Shown here one piece after another: positions 1 to 7,959 of a stretch of DNA of 37,680 nucleotides. The stretch's first letter is position 1. Every line of letters begins with the position of its first letter. The notes beneath the pieces were generated by a model, which was not told where the DNA came from, ran no database searches, and saw nothing but the letters and a program-made list of their open reading frames with translations. The DNA comes from Natronomonas salinimetallica (GTDB lineage Archaea > Halobacteriota > Halobacteria > Halobacteriales > Haloarculaceae), in the NCBI RefSeq assembly GCF_013839515.1, contig NZ_JACDNQ010000002.1:146320-183999 (forward strand). Direction: 5' to 3'. Position numbers and translations under genes: made by a program.

Positions 1-303
1 TTCCGGAGACGGTTCACGAGAAGGCGTTTCATTTGCTTCGGCTCCTCGTCGCCAATCATCCGTTCGTGGACGGCAACAAGCGCACCGCACTCAACGCGAC
101 GACTGTGTTCTATCTGCTCAAGGGAGATACTGAAGCAGTTGGGGACGGACGAGACGACGATCGATGAGGACCACGTGCTCGAATATTTCCGAACGCAGAC
201 GACGGCGGTCGATTTGAACGAAGTGCTAAAAGAATGGCGCGGCGACCTCGTCGAGTACGGACTCGGTCAACTGTCCGACGAATCATCGGACCCGAACGAT
301 TAA
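1..303 (+). pseudogene. Doc/Fic-family toxin gene, 5'-truncated by window and frameshifted
   Basis: Frame 3 reads into the Fic/Doc active-site motif HPFVDGNKR (about positions 57-83), followed by TALNATTVFYLL. That frame runs into a stop near 166. The family-like continuation (EILKQLGTDE to DEDHVLEYF and on to LSDESSDPND) is in frame 1 from about position 124 and ends with TAA at 301-303. The switch lies at about 117-130, where intact relatives carry extra residues, so a small out-of-frame deletion is the simplest explanation. Doc toxins modify translation or cell targets and are normally paired with an upstream antitoxin, which would be off the window. I infer that the gene is dead. A sequencing indel is the alternative. 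Confidence 0.75.
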
Positions 304-322
304 TCGGACCGACGGACAAGAA

Positions 323-469
323 ATGGTTATGGCGACGGAAGAGAAGACAGGCGAGCGCACCCCTCTTGACGACGTGATGGATGATATCCGTCGAGAACTC
401 GTATTGCGGGTCGCCAAGGCTGACCGCGACGAACACCGCGAGGTTTACGACGCACTCGAAACCGAGTAA
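323..469 (+). CDS. Small hypothetical protein, 48 aa
   Basis: ATG at 323 opens a 48-codon frame ending with TAA at 467-469. It is 19 nt downstream of the broken Doc gene and on the same strand. The product is acidic and helical-looking (segment DDVMDDIRRELVLRV) with no cysteine, signal peptide or membrane segment. I do not recognise a family. It may be a small gene of the same toxin-antitoxin locus or the tail of a decayed longer gene. Codon use resembles the neighbouring haloarchaeal genes, which is the main reason for listing it. Confidence 0.4.
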   Translation: MVMATEEKTGERTPLDDVMDDIRRELVLRVAKADRDEHREVYDALETE

Positions 470-490
470 CGCGCTCTGGCAGGGGGCCGG

Positions 491-609
491 ATGACGAAGC
501 AGGTGTCCTTCCGTATGCCCGGAATCACGAGCTGATTATCTCAATGGTCGATGCGCACCAGAATCGAGATTCGTTCGGTGGACGTGAGGAACTCGATCCA
601 TGGGTTTGA
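491..609 (+). pseudogene. Ribbon-helix-helix (CopG-like) gene remnant with frameshift
   Basis: ATG at 491 begins MTKQVSFRMP, a typical N-terminal beta strand of an RHH DNA-binding protein. This frame stops after 14 codons. A neighbouring frame from about 521 continues with a helix-like stretch (NHELIISMVDAHQNRD) and ends with TGA at 607-609. Together they look like a short RHH antitoxin or regulator broken by a frameshift and probably shortened. The assignment rests on the strand pattern only, so it is tentative. Confidence 0.4.
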
Positions 610-667
610 GCAGATGCGCTGATTTCACGTGTTTAAGCACCTTAGATCGGCTGGTGGACTTTCACCG

Positions 668-709
668 AGCCTACTAGTAGAAAATCACCCGGCAGTGTTC
701 CGGGCGTAC
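668..709. repeat. 42-nt repeat A, left flank of toxin-antitoxin pair
   Basis: Starts AGCCTACTAGTAG, which contains the perfect 10-bp palindrome CTACTAGTAG. It then has an 8-nt variable stretch and a small hairpin (CCCGG/CCGGG arms) and ends GGGCGTAC. It matches 1708-1749 at the same spacing, with only the 8-nt block and one other base clearly different. A TTTCAT/ATGAAA inverted repeat follows at 711-730. Confidence 0.7.
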
Positions 710-814
710 GTTTCATATATTCGATGAAAGAGGCCTCTATCAAATACCACTCTATTGAACTCGTATTGATATATGCGGTCACTTCGGCCGTAGACGGACG
801 CAAAAGAGGATCCT

Positions 815-845
815 GGAAAGTATTTAGTACATCTAATACAAAGCA
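815..845 (+). promoter_or_regulatory. Promoter and possible operator of the toxin-antitoxin operon
   Basis: An A/T-rich TATA-like box (AGTATTTAGT) is centred about 28 nt upstream of the ATG at 852, consistent with a leaderless transcript. It lies inside an inverted repeat at 820-839 (arms GTATT and AATAC around a 10-nt centre). Overlap of the TATA box with the dyad would fit autorepression by the antitoxin. That is inference. Confidence 0.5.
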
Positions 846-851
846 GTACAT

Positions 852-1214
852 ATGCCGATTAGTGCTGATCGGTTCGAGAAGATCGATGACAGTGAGGGGC
901 AACCGAGGCCTGAGACGAATGCCGCCAAGATACTCGAATTTCTCGAAGAGAATGCAAACGAGGCGTTCACGCAGACCGAAATAGCACAGGCGACCGAAGT
1001 CAAGCGTGGCTCGGTTGGACCGACGCTGGTACGGCTTCGTGAACGCGGACGAGTAGACCACAGAGGACGGTACTGGCGAATTAGCGATCACGATCGGAGT
1101 ATCGACGCTGCAACGGCCCACGCTAGTGAAGTCGCTAAAAGTCACGAAGAATCACCGTTCGAATACGACGAGTGGCAGGAGTACGCGGTCGACCCGCGTG
1201 AACAGCGTGAGTGA
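852..1214 (+). CDS. Winged-helix DNA-binding protein, probable antitoxin
   Basis: The 120-aa protein has a central winged-helix domain (about residues 25-75): AKILEFLEEN, then TQTEIAQATEVKRGSVGPT as the helix-turn-helix, then LRERGRVDHRGRYWRI as the wing. The C-terminal ~40 residues are acidic and probably disordered, the part that in antitoxins often contacts the toxin. The downstream toxin-like gene overlaps its 3' end (stop at 1212-1214, GTG start at 1207), implying coupled translation. The likely role is to repress the operon and neutralise the PemK/MazF-like partner. This is inferred from order and domain type, because a winged-helix antitoxin is less usual than an AbrB or RHH one. Confidence 0.8.
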   Translation: MPISADRFEKIDDSEGQPRPETNAAKILEFLEENANEAFTQTEIAQATEVKRGSVGPTLVRLRERGRVDHRGRYWRISDHDRSIDAATAHASEVAKSHEESPFEYDEWQEYAVDPREQRE

Positions 1215-1560
1215 CACCTATCGAAAAGGGGATGTTTTCTGGGCTCCAGACCCCTTTAGACAGGGCTCAAACCCTCGACTCTGGTTGGTTTTGGTCGCAG
1301 AGCAGCTACCGTATCCCGGCGAGGAGTACGTTTGTGCTGCACTCACGACGAGTGATCTTCCGGCAAACTACGAGGTCGGAAAAGCGTGGATTACAGGTCG
1401 AAACCCCGATAAGAGATCATACTGTTCTCCGTGGGTTATTGGAACAGTCAAACACCGTGCAGTAGCGAATCCACAGGGACGCATCACAACGGAGTTCACC
1501 GATCAAATAAGTGCTCAGAGTAAAGCGGTTCTTGACGGATCGTGGGAACTGTCGGAATAG
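1207..1560 (+). CDS. PemK/MazF-like toxin (probable mRNA interferase)
   Basis: From GTG 1207 the product is 117 aa and begins VSDTYRKGDVFWAPDPF, the N-terminal strand typical of PemK/MazF (basic-Gly-Asp-hydrophobic). It is followed by RLWLVLV and a later VCAALTTSD strand. An alternative GTG at 1198 adds three residues. MazF-family toxins cleave RNA, and the partner is the overlapping winged-helix protein. The fit to classical MazF is loose (extra residues such as WITGRNPDK near the middle), so I rate the superfamily higher than the activity. The pair is flanked by 42-nt repeats and an IS fragment, suggesting that it was acquired or is movable. Confidence 0.75.
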   Translation: MSDTYRKGDVFWAPDPFRQGSNPRLWLVLVAEQLPYPGEEYVCAALTTSDLPANYEVGKAWITGRNPDKRSYCSPWVIGTVKHRAVANPQGRITTEFTDQISAQSKAVLDGSWELSE

Positions 1561-1572
1561 ATTAGGGCATCC

Positions 1573-1693
1573 GTGCGAGTATTCTACAGGCGGAGCAGGC
1601 CGAGTGCCTCGGGGTCGGACGGAAGACGACGTCTTCCGTGATGACGAGAGACGGCGTCTCTCGAACCACCTGTCTCCGAGGTACTTCACTTAG
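1573..1693 (+). mobile_element. Solo IS200/IS605-type (tnpB) end element, no transposase
   Basis: A region of about 120 bp has two perfect hairpins, CGGAAGAC-GAC-GTCTTCCG (1620-1638) and CGAGAGAC-GGC-GTCTCTCG (1645-1663), separated by 6 nt. They are enclosed by CCTCGG (1607-1612) and CCGAGG (1676-1681), giving a cloverleaf. The right edge reads TTCAC (about 1686-1690). The same motif order, including GCGxGTATTCT on the left, recurs in inverse orientation at 15760-15890. The right half also matches the end of the tnpB remnant at 37.1 kb. It looks like a left end fused to a right end with the gene lost. The + strand is the tnpB-sense orientation. Confidence 0.65.
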
Positions 1694-1707
1694 TATACTT
1701 TCAGCTA

Positions 1708-1749
1708 AGCCTACTAGTAGCTTCTCGTCCGGTAGTGTTCCGGGCGTAC
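1708..1749. repeat. 42-nt repeat B, right flank of toxin-antitoxin pair
   Basis: Second copy of the repeat at 668-709: the 10-bp palindrome CTACTAGTAG, an 8-nt variable block, then the hairpin segment and CGTAC. It lies 15 nt beyond the solo IS end element. The two copies are in direct orientation and bracket the toxin-antitoxin operon. Confidence 0.7.
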
Positions 1750-2036
1750 ATTCGGAGGATGGATCCGTTGGCAGTATGAGTGCCTTTGCTCGGCTGATAC
1801 ACGTTCGGAACCCCTCGTCGACGACGTGCGTCCGCTCTACGGTGACGACGAGACGTACCGACACGCAGGCCCCTCGACGTCGCACCGGTTCGGCGGCATC
1901 CGACGCTTTGGTTATCCTGTAGCAAAAATCCTACTGGATAGCACTATCGGTCAGTTATGTCCATTCATAATTGTTGTATATTAACGAGTGGGCGTCTACA
2001 TGAAACGTTATTTATTCCGGGAGTGGCTGTATCCGG
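1750..2036 (+). other. Intergenic stretch with a possible decayed coding tail
   Basis: No intact gene. One open frame on the + strand (about 1748-1984) has protein-like composition in its second half (for example YGDDETYRHAGPSTSHRFGG) but no start codon in context and no family that I recognise. It may be the 3' remnant of a gene lost when the mobile elements arrived. The last 30 nt contain the APC transporter promoter (GTTATTTATT, about 2006-2015). Confidence 0.25.
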
Positions 2037-2063
2037 TTGAGACTCTGCGGTCTCCGCATCCCG

Positions 2064-4262
2064 ATGGGAAAACAACTAGAACGTGACCTCGGCCTCCCGT
2101 CAGTGACGGCCATCAGCATCGGTGCGATGGTGGGCAGCGGCATCTTCATTCTGCCGGGATTGGCGATGAAGATGGCCGGTCCGGCGGTCGTGTTCGCGTA
2201 CCTCCTCGCGGGTGTGCTGGTGTTGCCCGCGGCCCTGAGCAAGTCCGAGATGGCGACGGCGATGCCCGAGGCCGGCGGCACGTACCTCTACATCGAACGG
2301 GCCATGGGCCCGCTGTTCGGAACCATAGCCGGCGTCGGGACGTGGTTTTCACTGACGTTCAAAGGAGCGTTGGCACTGGTCGGCGGCGCGCCATACCTGG
2401 TGTTGTTATTCGATCTGCCGGTGACACCGGTCGCGCTCACGGTCGCGGCGCTTTTGATCGTCCTGAACGTCGTGGGTGCGAAACAGACCGGCCGGATGCA
2501 AATCGCCATCGTCGCGGTCATGCTTGCGGTGATGGTCTGGTTCATCGTCGCGGGCGCGCCAAGCGTCGAGAGCGCCCGGTTCGAGGGCTTCTTCGACAGC
2601 GGGTTCGAGGGCATTCTCGGCGCGACCGGGTTCGTGTTCGTCTCCTATGCCGGCGTCACGAAGATCGCCAGTGTCGCCGAGGAGGTCGAGAACCCGGACC
2701 GGAACCTCCCGTTGGGTATCCTCGGATCGCTCGTCATCACGGCCGGTATCTACGTCGCTATCGTGACCGTGATGGTCGGCGTCGCCGAGGAGGCCGCGCT
2801 CACCGACACGGAGACCCCGATGCAGGTCGCCGCTGGCAACGCGTTGCCCGCGATCGGTGTCGCAGCCGTCGTCGTCGCGGCGTTGCTCGCGTTGATCAGC
2901 ACCGCCAACGCGGGCATTCTCTCCTCCTCGCGGTATCCCTTCGCGATGAGCCGCGACGGGCTCGCCCCCGATATCTTCGAGAACGTCAGCGACCGGTTCG
3001 AAACGCCGGTCAACGCGATCACGATCACCGGCGGGGTGTTGCTCGTCCTCATCGCGTTCGTCCCGATCGACGACATCGCCAAACTCGCCAGCGCGTTCAA
3101 GATCCTCGTATTCATCCTGATCAACGTCGCGCTGATCGCCTTCCGTCAAGGGTCGATCGAAGCGTACGACCCGAGCTTCGAGTCGCCGTTGTATCCCGTC
3201 CCGCAACTGGTCGGGATCGTCGGCGGGGTCGTACTCCTGCGGTACATCGGATTCGTCCCACTGGTCGGTGCTGTCGTCATCATCGTCGGCTCGATGGTGT
3301 GGTATTACTTCTTCGTGTACCGCCGCGGCGGCGTCGCCCGCGAGGGGGCGATGACCGACGCCCTCCGTCGGAGCGTCGGACGGGACGTGGTCGAACAGAC
3401 GGAAGCCGAGGTGGGAACCGACGGCGACGAGGTCCTCGTTGCGGTCACCGATCGGACGCCGTCCGCCGTCGAGCGGTCGTTGATCGATCTCGCCGTGGAT
3501 CTAGCGCGCACCCGCGAGGGCGGTGTCCGAGTCGCGCAGTTCGACGAGACGCCCGACCAGACGCCGCTTCCACAGTCAGCTAGCACACTCACCGAGGCGG
3601 ATCAGGCGTTCGAAGCGAGGATGTCCGACCGGGCGACCGACTCGGAGATACCGATCCGCTACGGCGAGGTCGTCAGCCACGACACCCGCCACGCGATCGT
3701 CAATTACGCCGCGGACGTCGACGCCGACACCCTGATGATCGAGCGTTCGACCGGATCGGAAACGCTGTTGGGCAGCGACGTGGAGTGGATCGAAAACCAC
3801 GCGCCCTGTGACGTCATCGAGGCTTCGAACTTCGATCACGACACGGTCGATCGTATCGGCGTCGTGACCGACGAGGGGCCGTTCGATCCGGCGAAGGTCG
3901 GACTGGCCGATGCGCTCGCCACTGCCGTCGGCGGGACCGTCACGTTCTACCTCGCCATCGGCGCGGATCCACCCGAGAGCCACCGGAACACCACCGACGA
4001 CTACCTCTCCGAGCTGGTGGCGCTGTGTGATGCCCCGGTCGAGACCCGGGTCATCGAGTCGGGTACCGACGAGGCGATCGATCACGCAGCCACGACCTCC
4101 GACGTCCTAATCGTCAGCGGCATCCAGCGCGGTCTCACGGACCGACTGTTCGGTCACGTCTCCGATAGGGTAACGCTTCGAGCGGAACACGGGACACTGG
4201 TCGTCTACGGGGCGAGCCAGCCGGGGCGGTTCCGCCGGGCGGTCGAACGGCGGCTGTTCTAG
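2064..4262 (+). CDS. APC-superfamily amino acid transporter with C-terminal UspA domains
   Basis: The membrane domain (about residues 1-430) has roughly 12 hydrophobic segments. The first carries the APC signature GAMVGSGIFILPG that lines the substrate site. Two universal-stress-protein-like domains follow, from about residue 455 (EVLVAVTDRTPSAVERSLIDLA) and about residue 596 (RIGVVTDEGPFD), so the whole is a transporter with a cytoplasmic UspA tail, a common haloarchaeal design. Uptake of a cationic or other amino acid is likely, but the substrate cannot be read from sequence. I chose ATG 2064, which puts the protein right before the conserved ERDLG segment. A TTG at 2037 is in frame and sits about 28 nt from the TATA-like box, so a leaderless TTG start adding nine residues is possible. 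Confidence 0.9.
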   Translation: MGKQLERDLGLPSVTAISIGAMVGSGIFILPGLAMKMAGPAVVFAYLLAGVLVLPAALSKSEMATAMPEAGGTYLYIERAMGPLFGTIAGVGTWFSLTFKGALALVGGAPYLVLLFDLPVTPVALTVAALLIVLNVVGAKQTGRMQIAIVAVMLAVMVWFIVAGAPSVESARFEGFFDSGFEGILGATGFVFVSYAGVTKIASVAEEVENPDRNLPLGILGSLVITAGIYVAIVTVMVGVAEEAALTDTETPMQVAAGNALPAIGVAAVVVAALLALISTANAGILSSSRYPFAMSRDGLAPDIFENVSDRFETPVNAITITGGVLLVLIAFVPIDDIAKLASAFKILVFILINVALIAFRQGSIEAYDPSFESPLYPVPQLVGIVGGVVLLRYIGFVPLVGAVVIIVGSMVWYYFFVYRRGGVAREGAMTDALRRSVGRDVVEQTEAEVGTDGDEVLVAVTDRTPSAVERSLIDLAVDLARTREGGVRVAQFDETPDQTPLPQSASTLTEADQAFEARMSDRATDSEIPIRYGEVVSHDTRHAIVNYAADVDADTLMIERSTGSETLLGSDVEWIENHAPCDVIEASNFDHDTVDRIGVVTDEGPFDPAKVGLADALATAVGGTVTFYLAIGADPPESHRNTTDDYLSELVALCDAPVETRVIESGTDEAIDHAATTSDVLIVSGIQRGLTDRLFGHVSDRVTLRAEHGTLVVYGASQPGRFRRAVERRLF

Positions 4263-4476
4263 GCCGATTCGCCCGAGCGGGAGCGGAGTCCCTGCGACGG
4301 GCGAACACGAGCGAACGAGTCGGGCGGGGGAAGGGCCACAGCAGACGGAGTTCGTACCGGAGACCGGCGGGTACCCGACCGGAGTCGGCCCTCGCCGGCC
4401 CCCGACGACGGCGATCCGTATCGGTCCCGCTCCGTCCTTCGGGAAGGTTAAGTGATCAACGGGGATATCTCGGGCC

Positions 4477-5805
4477 GTGACCGGCGATACCCAACGCGCC
4501 ATCGGCTACCTCCTCGTCGGGAGCCTGGCTTTTGTCGCCCCGGTGCTCGAAGGGCGGGCCGGCGCCACAGCCGCCGCGGTCGGCACCATTGCCCCCTTCG
4601 CTCTCCTCGCGACGGTCGCGCTCGCATCGACGGGCGGGCCGCTGTTCGAGTTCTTCGCCCGTGGCAGCGACCGCGAGGAGGACCGCCTGTACAGCCTCGC
4701 GTCGTTCGCACTCGCCGTCTGTGCGCTCTCCGTGCTTTTCGTCGCGTTGGGCCTTCCCCTCGCCGCGTTCGTCGCCGCCGTGTTCGTTCTCACCGCCGGC
4801 AATGTGGGGCAGCGTCTGGCCGTCTCTCGGGTCCCGGTGCCGGTCGTCGGGGCCGCGGCGTTTTCGGCCCTCGGAACGATCGCCGGCGTCGTGGCGGTGT
4901 TCGTCGCTGGAGCGCTCGGAGGTGCCGTCCCCGCCGCCGGAACCGTCGTGTTCGTCACCGCCAGCGGGGCGATCGTCGGCGCGCTCGTCCGGGCTGCCAT
5001 CTCGCCGTTCGACGACTCGCTCGTGTTGTTATCGGCGGCGCTCGTCATCTGGTTTCTGCTCGGATTGGACCCCGTTTCCGGGCCGGCCCCGATCGCTATC
5101 GGCGTCGCCGTGACCGTCGTTTTGGGCTATGCGGCGTACGCGCTCGGGACCGCCTCGACGACCGGAACGCTCAGCGGCGTGTTGCTCTCGCTTTGGGCGA
5201 TCGTCCTCGGCGGGTACGGCTGGTTCGCCCTGCTCATCACGTTTTTCGGCCTCGGTGGCCTGGCGTCGAAGTACCGATACGAGGAGAAACTCGCGCGCGG
5301 GATCGCCCAGGAGAACGAGGGGGCACGCGGCGGCGGAAACGTGCTCGCGAACGCCGCCGTCGCGCTCGCCGCTGTCGTCGCCTACGCGGCCTCCGGCCGA
5401 CTCGGCGTCGACCCGACCGTGTTCCAGTTCGTCTTCGGCGGCGCGGTCGCGGCCGCGCTCGCAGACACGTTCTCGAGCGAGTTCGGCGGCCTCTTCGATG
5501 CGCCGCGGCTGATCACGACGCTCGAACCCGTTCCGCCGGGAACGGATGGGGGTGTCACGTGGCAAGGGGCTCTCGCGGGGGCCGTCGGATCCGGTGTCAT
5601 CGCGGCGCTCGCGCTTGCGTTTCCCGGGTTCGATACCACCCTCGCGCTCGTGATCTTCGGCGCGGGGGTCCTCGGGATGTTCGTCGACAGCGTCCTCGGG
5701 GCGACTCTCGAGGGTGATCGGCTCGGCAATCAGGCGGTCAACCTACTCGCGACGCTCTCGGCCGGGGTCGCTGCCGGGATGGCCGCGCTCGTCGGCCCCG
5801 TATGA
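4477..5805 (+). CDS. DUF92 family integral membrane protein
   Basis: The 442-aa protein is almost entirely hydrophobic with about 10-12 membrane segments. The DUF92 (TIGR00297) signature is clear near residues 315-350: VFGGAVAAALADTFSSEFG followed by TTLEPVPPGTDGGVTWQGALAG, and a short cytoplasmic loop with ARGIAQENEGARGGGNV precedes it. Some relatives in phototrophs are phytyl-phosphate kinases, so a polyprenyl-phosphate or lipid-linked role is possible, but none is established for the archaeal group. GTG 4477 is the start. It overlaps the following acetyltransferase gene by 4 nt (ATGA), indicating an operon. Confidence 0.9.
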   Translation: MTGDTQRAIGYLLVGSLAFVAPVLEGRAGATAAAVGTIAPFALLATVALASTGGPLFEFFARGSDREEDRLYSLASFALAVCALSVLFVALGLPLAAFVAAVFVLTAGNVGQRLAVSRVPVPVVGAAAFSALGTIAGVVAVFVAGALGGAVPAAGTVVFVTASGAIVGALVRAAISPFDDSLVLLSAALVIWFLLGLDPVSGPAPIAIGVAVTVVLGYAAYALGTASTTGTLSGVLLSLWAIVLGGYGWFALLITFFGLGGLASKYRYEEKLARGIAQENEGARGGGNVLANAAVALAAVVAYAASGRLGVDPTVFQFVFGGAVAAALADTFSSEFGGLFDAPRLITTLEPVPPGTDGGVTWQGALAGAVGSGVIAALALAFPGFDTTLALVIFGAGVLGMFVDSVLGATLEGDRLGNQAVNLLATLSAGVAAGMAALVGPV

Positions 5806-6209
5806 TCCGTCCGATAGAGGGGACGGACCGGCCGGCACTCCGGGCACTACAGGGGTGTCTCACCTACGCCGACCCGGCCCTCGTCGACGCCGCGATCGGA
5901 GGGCCGTTCCTCGGACGGATCGCCAGCGACCGAGGCCGGGTCGTCGGCTACGCGATCGCCCTCCCCGGATCGACGGTGACGCTCTCCGAGTTGGCCGTCG
6001 TCCCCGAAGCCCGCCGGAACGGCCACGGACGGCGGCTCCTCGATTCGATCGTCTCGGCCGCCGCCGCCGACCGGGTCGTCGTTACGACGCCCGTCGAAAA
6101 CGAGGCCGCGAGGCGGTTTTACCGACGGCTCGGGTTCGAGGCGTTCGAGGTCCGTCCCGGATTCTACGCCGATGGGACCGACGCCCTACGCCTCCGCAGG
6201 CGTGAGTAG
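5802..6209 (+). CDS. GNAT-family N-acetyltransferase
   Basis: The 135-aa protein is a single GNAT domain. LSELAVVPEARRNGHGRRLLDSIVSAA (about residues 63-90) is the conserved strand plus acetyl-CoA pyrophosphate-binding loop (Q/R-x-x-G-x-G/A, here RNGHGR). NEAARRFYRRLGFEAFE is the C-terminal motif B. The substrate is unknown, and RimI-like protein acetylation is one option. It is translationally coupled to the DUF92 gene (4-nt overlap) and converges on dnaG, sharing its last 24 nt with the 3' end of dnaG on the other strand. Confidence 0.92.
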   Translation: MIRPIEGTDRPALRALQGCLTYADPALVDAAIGGPFLGRIASDRGRVVGYAIALPGSTVTLSELAVVPEARRNGHGRRLLDSIVSAAAADRVVVTTPVENEAARRFYRRLGFEAFEVRPGFYADGTDALRLRRRE

Positions 6210-7709
6210 TTGATCGGCGGTGCGTATCCGGACGCTCGTCGGGCGCTTGACGAACTCGCCAGCCGACGCCCCGACCACGTGGTCGACGCCGCGCTGTGCG
6301 GCGACGTCGAGGAGTCGCTGTGTCAACTCTTCGTCGACGACGACCGCCGTCGGAACACGGTCGGCCCCGTCCAGGAGGTCGAACGCCTCCTCGGCACTCC
6401 CCGAGGAGATCACGTCGAAGGAGGCGTCCAGCAGGCGGGTGCGGCCGGTCTCCTCCCCGATGACGGTGCGGGTGTGTCCGCGAAGCGTTTCGGGTCGCTC
6501 GGGCGTCTCCGGCATCCCGCCGGCGGATCCGGCCGACGCGGCCTCGTGGTCGTCTCCGGACGTGGTCTCGTGGTCGTCCCCGGACGTGGTCTCGTGGTCG
6601 TCTCCGGACGTGGTCTCGTGGTCGTCTTCAGGAGTCTCCTCGGGACTGCCGCCCGACGCGTCCTCGTCCCCATCGTCGACGTCGGCGCCTTCCCGAGCGT
6701 CGTCGGAGCGCGCCCGGCCGTCTCCCGTCTCGCCCCCGGATCGGCTCGACGTCCCACTGATTGGGCCCCCGCTGATCGAGGGCTCCGACCGATCCGGCGA
6801 TGCGGCCCCCGACGTCTCCCCGGAGCGGTCGACCGAATCGGCCGTTCGGCCCGCCGTGTCCGGCTCCTTCTCGGAGTCGGGCGCGGTCCCGCCCGAGTGC
6901 TCGGCGTCCTGTAGCGTCTCGTAGGGGACCTTCTCACGGAGCGCCGTCATCACTTCGTGGCGCGCGAGGTCCTCGACCGAGCGCCCCTCGGGGGCCCGCG
7001 CGACGTAATCGATGTCGCCGATCTGTGCCAACTCCCGCGTGATGAGTTCGCCGCCGCGGTCGCCATCGAAGAAGGCGGTGACCGTTCGGGATTCGCTCAG
7101 GGCCGCGATGGCGTCGGGGACGTTCGTCCCCTCGACGGCGACGGCGTTTTTGATGCCGTACTGCAACAGCGTGAGCACGTCCGAGCGCCCCTCGACGACG
7201 ATGATCGCGTCCGATTTCTCGACGTTGGGCCCCGCGGGAAGCCCCTCGTACTCCGTGATGTCCTCGATCCGGATCGCCTCGCGGACCTCTTCGACGAGGT
7301 CGCTGCTCGATCGCATCGAGTCGTCGAAGGCGGTCCCGAGGAGCGATTTCGCCCGTTCGACGACCTCCCGGCGCTTGGCCGCCCGGACGTCCTCGATCTT
7401 TCGAACTTCGATGGTCGACCGGCAGGGGCCGACACGATCGATCGTCTCCAAGGCCGCCCCGAGGATGGCCGTCTCGACTTGGTCGAGGCTCGTCGCGATA
7501 GTGATTCGGCCGAACGACTGGCCGTTCTGTGAGTCGACCTCGACGTCGATCCGCCCGACCTTCGAGGAGTCCTGTAACTCCCGGAGGTCGAGTTCGTCGC
7601 CGAGGAGCCCTTCGGTCTGGCCGAAGACCGCCCCGACGACGTCGGAGCGCTCGACGATCCCCTCCGCCGTGATGTCCGCGTGTACGAGATATTTGGCTGT
7701 GTCTTGCAT
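6186..7709 (-). CDS. dnaG: Archaeal DnaG-type primase
   Basis: The 507-aa protein starts MQDTAKYLVHADITAEGIVERSDVVGAVFGQTEG, the archaeal DnaG N-terminus. A TOPRIM domain follows: IIVVEGRSDV with catalytic Glu at about residue 173, and FFDGDRGG with Asp at about 215 and 217. In archaea DnaG synthesises short oligoribonucleotides and is also an exosome subunit that favours A-rich RNA. Between the TOPRIM core and the C-terminal domain is a long acidic linker (about residues 265-400) that includes an 8-residue repeat, DDHETTSG, copied three times plus a variant. The conserved C-terminal segment resumes at RTRLLDASFDVI. The 3' end overlaps the GNAT gene by 24 nt. Confidence 0.97.
   Translation of the reverse strand: MQDTAKYLVHADITAEGIVERSDVVGAVFGQTEGLLGDELDLRELQDSSKVGRIDVEVDSQNGQSFGRITIATSLDQVETAILGAALETIDRVGPCRSTIEVRKIEDVRAAKRREVVERAKSLLGTAFDDSMRSSSDLVEEVREAIRIEDITEYEGLPAGPNVEKSDAIIVVEGRSDVLTLLQYGIKNAVAVEGTNVPDAIAALSESRTVTAFFDGDRGGELITRELAQIGDIDYVARAPEGRSVEDLARHEVMTALREKVPYETLQDAEHSGGTAPDSEKEPDTAGRTADSVDRSGETSGAASPDRSEPSISGGPISGTSSRSGGETGDGRARSDDAREGADVDDGDEDASGGSPEETPEDDHETTSGDDHETTSGDDHETTSGDDHEAASAGSAGGMPETPERPETLRGHTRTVIGEETGRTRLLDASFDVISSGSAEEAFDLLDGADRVPTAVVVDEELTQRLLDVAAQRGVDHVVGASAGEFVKRPTSVRIRTADQLLTPAEA
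6543..6630 (-). repeat. 24-nt in-frame tandem repeat within dnaG
   Basis: Three full copies and a partial fourth of a 24-nt unit (CTCGTGGTCGTCTCCGGACG on the + strand), encoding DDHETTSG in the acidic linker. One copy differs by a single synonymous change (TCC/CCC). Near-identity at the DNA level points to recent slippage expansion. Confidence 0.9.
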
Positions 7710-7775
7710 TGATGAACTGCCCGTCGCCGGGCGATGATGGTGATGGTAATCGGATCCGCGGGTAGCTCCGCGGCT

Positions 7776-7786
7776 GTTTTAAATAC
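7776..7786 (-). promoter_or_regulatory. TATA-like box of dnaG
   Basis: The - strand reads GTATTTAAAAC about 70 nt upstream of the dnaG ATG, implying an RNA with a leader of about 40-45 nt, unlike the leaderless genes around it. A 6-bp GC hairpin (CCGCGG arms) lies at 7756-7773, near the expected transcription start. Confidence 0.5.
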
Positions 7787-7873
7787 GACTGCTCGGACGT
7801 ATAAATGATGCGGCACGCTCGCTGTGGCCGAATCCGACGCGGCATTCATCGTCCGGCTCGATTCGGCGGTTAG

Positions 7874-7959
7874 CTATAGTGAACATCGCAACTATGTACA
7901 CATCGATCGCACTACCGCCGTGCGATCGAGTGTGTGTTGTCTTCAGATCTCTACTATAA
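7874..7959. repeat. 86-bp imperfect palindrome, copy 1 (MITE-like)
   Basis: Begins CTATAGTGAACATCGCAACT and ends TCTCTACTATAA, with a central hairpin (GATCGCAC/GTGCGATC). The two halves are imperfect inverted repeats of each other, so the whole can fold into one long hairpin. Closely related copies occur at 23363-23448 (same orientation), 33224-33308 (opposite) and, degenerate, at 36265-36328. It is the main content of the 368-nt gap between dnaG and the DUF3311 gene. No coding capacity is seen. Confidence 0.8.

Noticed and set aside
2342-3583. Long open frame of about 413 codons in a second frame of the transporter gene
   Set aside because: Arg-rich composition with no domain. It is a shadow of the APC transporter, caused by the high GC content. 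The same applies to long antisense frames over purB, lysA, the cryptochrome gene and DUF92.
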